A model generated the notes under the pieces. It was not told the DNA's origin, did not search any database, and saw nothing but the letters and a program-made list of their open reading frames with translations. A stretch of DNA of 64,000 nucleotides, taken from assembly GCA_963668245.2 (NCBI GenBank), contig OY764195.2, positions 2,294,001 to 2,358,000 of the forward strand, read 5' to 3'. Both the position numbers and the translations under genes were made by a program. Each line of letters opens with the position of its first letter. Position 1 is the stretch's first letter. The DNA is from Anoxybacterium sp963668245. Lineage in GTDB: Bacteria > Bacillota > Clostridia > Peptostreptococcales > Anaerovoracaceae. Below, piece by piece: positions 61,967-64,000 of this stretch.

Positions 61967-62743
61967 ATGTATCAGCACTTAAAGTACGAATTAAAAGAAG
62001 GTATTGCTTATGTAACCGTAAATCGACCAAAATCTATGAACGCACTAAGCAATGAAGTTTTGGACGAATTATATCTAGCATTTACCGAAGTCAACGATGA
62101 CCCTGAAGTACAGATTGCAATTCTCACAGGAGAAGGAAAAGCATTTGTTGCTGGCGCAGACATCTCTCAAATGGTAGACCTGACTACGCTAGAAGGTCGT
62201 GCTATGATGATCAAAGGACAAAAAGTAATGAACCACATTGAAAGCATTGATAAGCCAGTAATCGGCGCAATCAATGGTTTTGCTCTTGGTGGAGGATGCG
62301 AATTAGCAATGGCTTGTGACATCAGAATCGCTTCTGAAAAAGCAAAGTTCGGACAACCAGAAGTAAATCTTGGAATTATCCCTGGATTTGGTGGAACCCA
62401 AAGACTTCCTCGTTTGGTTGGTAAAGGCATGGGCAAGTATCTGATTATGACTGCTGAAATGATTGATGCCCAGGAAGCATATCGTATCGGATTAGTGGAA
62501 AAAGTTGTTCCAGCCGAAGAACTGATTGGCACTGCTGAAAAAGTAGCAAAAACAATTATGTCTAAGGCCCCAATTGCAATCCGTGCTGCTAAAATCGCAG
62601 TCAATAATGGTATCAGCTTAGATATCCAGACTGGTGTTGCATTTGAAGGCGAAGCACTTGTTGGTCCATTCAGTTCAGAAGATAGACTAGAAGGTATGCA
62701 GGCATTCTTAGAAAAAAGACCTGCTGACTTCCAAAACAAATAA
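61967..62743 (+). CDS. crt: Enoyl-CoA hydratase (crotonase)
   Basis: Hydrates crotonyl-CoA to 3-hydroxybutyryl-CoA. The 258-aa protein begins YQHLKYELKEGIAYVTVNRP. The oxyanion-hole GKAFVAGADISQM and FALGGGCELAMACDIRIAS and the catalytic PEVNLGIIPGFGGTQRLPRLVG Glu residues match crotonase. The ATG at 61967 has AAAGGAAG; the open frame to 61922 lacks a site. It probably acts on the crotonyl-CoA made by AbfD, taking it toward acetyl-CoA; hbd and thl genes are not in the window. Confidence 0.93.
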   Translation: MYQHLKYELKEGIAYVTVNRPKSMNALSNEVLDELYLAFTEVNDDPEVQIAILTGEGKAFVAGADISQMVDLTTLEGRAMMIKGQKVMNHIESIDKPVIGAINGFALGGGCELAMACDIRIASEKAKFGQPEVNLGIIPGFGGTQRLPRLVGKGMGKYLIMTAEMIDAQEAYRIGLVEKVVPAEELIGTAEKVAKTIMSKAPIAIRAAKIAVNNGISLDIQTGVAFEGEALVGPFSSEDRLEGMQAFLEKRPADFQNK

Positions 62744-62761
62744 ACAAAAACCAAACCGGTT

Positions 62762-62819
62762 GCACTATGGCTTTCCTATCGTATCACCAAGAGGATATGG
62801 AAGGCCAAGTGCTTTTTTT
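62762..62819 (+). terminator. Terminator of the crotonase gene
   Basis: GCAC, TGGCTTTCC and GGAAGGCCA, GTGC form a long stem with one wobble and a loop, followed by seven T residues, 18 bp after the stop. Confidence 0.85.
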
Positions 62820-62883
62820 CATATAATGGTTCTTTTGGGATTCTGATTCGATTATGCTTTTTCCCCTACAAAGCAGATTTTGA

Positions 62884-63453
62884 TTATACAACTTCTCCCT
62901 GCAAGGACCAACGATTTCCAAATAAAATCGCATCAGTCCCTTTCTCATCACAAATCCATGTCTCAATTTGCTCTTTGAGCAAGACAACTGGCATACGGTC
63001 ATGTATCTTTTTCATCTCCCCTTCAGACTGAGTCGTTAAAATGACAAATCGAGGTTTTTGATAAAAAAAATCATAAATTCCTGCCATATATAGCACCTCT
63101 TGTCCTATCGCACGAAATAAATATTTTTGCTTTTCTTTATTCCATTCATAAAATCCAGTAGAAGGAATCACACATCTTCGATTCTGAAAAGACTCTGAAA
63201 ACATCTTTTTTTCTCTCACCGATTCACTTCTTCCGTTGATAATCACTCCTTTCCCTGTCCAGCTAGGAAATCCCCACTGAATTAGTTTGGGTGCAATGAC
63301 ATGATTTTCTGCTAATAAAACGGGAACCGTATCTGTTGGAAAAATTTCACCAGTCTTTAGATTTACTTTCTCTGCCTCTCTACTGACTTGTTCTACAATT
63401 TTATCAATCTCTTCCAGCTCACGATCTGTAAAAAAAGTATAGCGCCCGCACAT
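62884..63453 (-). CDS. SRAP/YedK family abasic-site-binding protein
   Basis: Covers abasic sites in single-stranded DNA by a covalent link through Cys2, shielding them from cleavage. The 189-aa protein starts MCGRYTFF with Cys2 exposed after Met removal, and holds the NGRSESVREK, PSTGFYEWNK and HDRMPVVL motifs (Asn, Glu, His of the active site). AAGGAGG precedes the ATG. It lies downstream of a Y-polymerase gene and an 87-aa unknown gene on the same strand; a DNA-damage-tolerance cluster is inferred. Confidence 0.93.
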   Translation of the reverse strand: MCGRYTFFTDRELEEIDKIVEQVSREAEKVNLKTGEIFPTDTVPVLLAENHVIAPKLIQWGFPSWTGKGVIINGRSESVREKKMFSESFQNRRCVIPSTGFYEWNKEKQKYLFRAIGQEVLYMAGIYDFFYQKPRFVILTTQSEGEMKKIHDRMPVVLLKEQIETWICDEKGTDAILFGNRWSLQGEVV

Positions 63454-63562
63454 CCTACTCCCCTCCTTGTTTGTTCTATTATACCCAATATTCTATAAAT
63501 ACTTATTATTTTAAATTTCATATATTGCTTTTAGCAATGTGATTATAAACGTGCTTCCTTCC

Positions 63563-63826
63563 TCACATTTTATAAAGTTCCCAGCGGCAATCTGCAATCA
63601 AATACTTTAATTCATATAGCCTCATTTCTCCCGAAAAGCTACTTTGACAGCAATAAACAATCGCTCTGATTCCTGCCAATTTTATCTCCTCCACCATGAT
63701 GATTTTATCTATTTTAATCTCATGATACAGACCTTCTTTATCTGCATAGCGAAATTTATACGGCATTGGCTTGTCTTTTCCAATAAATTTTACAATGGCA
63801 TCAATAGGTTCTGCTAAAATTTTCAT
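63563..63826 (-). CDS. Conserved-looking 87-aa protein downstream of dinB
   Basis: A small soluble protein, beginning MKILAEPIDAIVKFIGKDKP and ending ELKYLIADCRWELYKM, with alternating hydrophobic patterning that suggests a small beta-rich domain. No family name is known to me. Its ATG overlaps the stop of the upstream polymerase gene (ATGA) and GGGAGG lies nearby, so it is translationally coupled to a Y-family polymerase and may modulate it (inference). Confidence 0.82.
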   Translation of the reverse strand: MKILAEPIDAIVKFIGKDKPMPYKFRYADKEGLYHEIKIDKIIMVEEIKLAGIRAIVYCCQSSFSGEMRLYELKYLIADCRWELYKM

Positions 63827-64000
63827 TGTGAATATCCTCCCATCATAATAAAGTGACTGTCGTTTGTACCACCCTGCACTGGATTGATTAATCCATTTGC
63901 AAAGGCTCCACGAATAATGGCTCTCGTTCCATATTTTTCCCGAATCGCATCAATTACATGGTCTAGCCGATTGTTCCTCTCCTTATTGCATCCATCAAAA
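63823..64000 (-). CDS. dinB: DNA polymerase IV (Y-family), C-terminal fragment cut by the window edge
   Basis: The last 58 codons are in the window, from 63999 down to a TGA at 63823-63825. The peptide includes NRLDHVIDAIREKYGTRAIIRG, the characteristic C-terminal stretch of Firmicute DinB proteins. The rest of the gene, including the catalytic palm, lies beyond the window, so activity cannot be judged. Confidence 0.8.
   Translation of the reverse strand, partial: FDGCNKERNNRLDHVIDAIREKYGTRAIIRGAFANGLINPVQGGTNDSHFIMMGGYSQ

Noticed and set aside
1..64000. Search for CRISPR arrays, insertion sequences, prophage and restriction or toxin-antitoxin genes
   Set aside because: No regularly spaced repeats, transposases, integrases, phage structural genes or recognisable defence genes were seen; nearly all coding space is metabolic or housekeeping.

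Overview
The window looks like chromosomal DNA of a low-GC, anaerobic, butyrate-forming Firmicute. Several loci point to a Clostridia member close to amino-acid fermenters such as Clostridium aminobutyricum (Anaerovoracaceae-like). The most telling is an operon for 4-hydroxybutyrate metabolism (nifU-like domain, abfD, a small Cys-rich protein, abfT, 4hbD). It is joined by a bcd-etfB-etfA operon, a crotonase gene and a second iron-type alcohol dehydrogenase. Together these would take succinate semialdehyde to 4-hydroxybutyrate, 4-hydroxybutyryl-CoA, crotonyl-CoA and then butyryl-CoA or 3-hydroxybutyryl-CoA. The organism name is inference; the pathway assignment rests on clear family resemblance.

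Layout. 1-3.4 kb: LigB-type dioxygenase, tRNA-Ser(CGA), diacylglycerol-kinase-like lipid kinase, M29 aminopeptidase. 3.4-13.7 kb (all minus): transglutaminase-like protein, YkpA-type ABC-F protein, LTA-synthase-like protein with a degenerate GDPD tail, RmuC, metallophosphoesterase, deoB and pdp. 13.9-20.1 kb: ABC_sub_bind/GGDEF/HD-GYP protein, MsrAB fusion, and a KdpD-like kinase whose phospho-acceptor His is Arg. 20.1-27.7 kb: a complete tryptophan operon trpE-G-D-C-F-B-A plus aroF, behind a consensus promoter and a Trp T-box leader. 27.8-32.3 kb: MFP/FtsX/LolD-type ABC export operon ending in uvsE. 32.4-35.6 kb: bcd-etfB-etfA. 35.8-43.2 kb: MBL-fold hydrolase, ilvC-ilvB, RluA-family pseudouridine synthase, nadK, pepF.

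43.3-46.8 kb (plus strand): murI, an acidic unknown protein, a YczE-like membrane protein, then a preQ1-I riboswitch with queT and queF. 46.9-50.3 kb (minus): D-aspartate ligase, aspartate racemase and MurE, a compact cassette for a D-Asp peptidoglycan branch. 50.5-53.5 kb: DUF975 membrane protein, aroB, aroE. 53.6-58.4 kb: the 4-hydroxybutyrate operon. 58.8-60.4 kb: thiN, then a TPP riboswitch and thiT. 60.5-62.8 kb: divergent iron ADH and crotonase around a GntR-like palindrome. 62.9-64.0 kb: SRAP/YedK, an 87-aa unknown protein and the 3' end of a Y-family DNA polymerase gene.

Regulation is unusually legible. Three aptamer-type leaders (Trp T-box, preQ1-I, TPP) are present. So are several promoters with exact 17-bp spacing, a Rex-like box on the bcd promoter, a Fur-core-like palindrome before the export operon, and many intrinsic terminators that delimit the transcription units. 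I saw no insertion sequence, prophage, CRISPR array or clear pseudogene.
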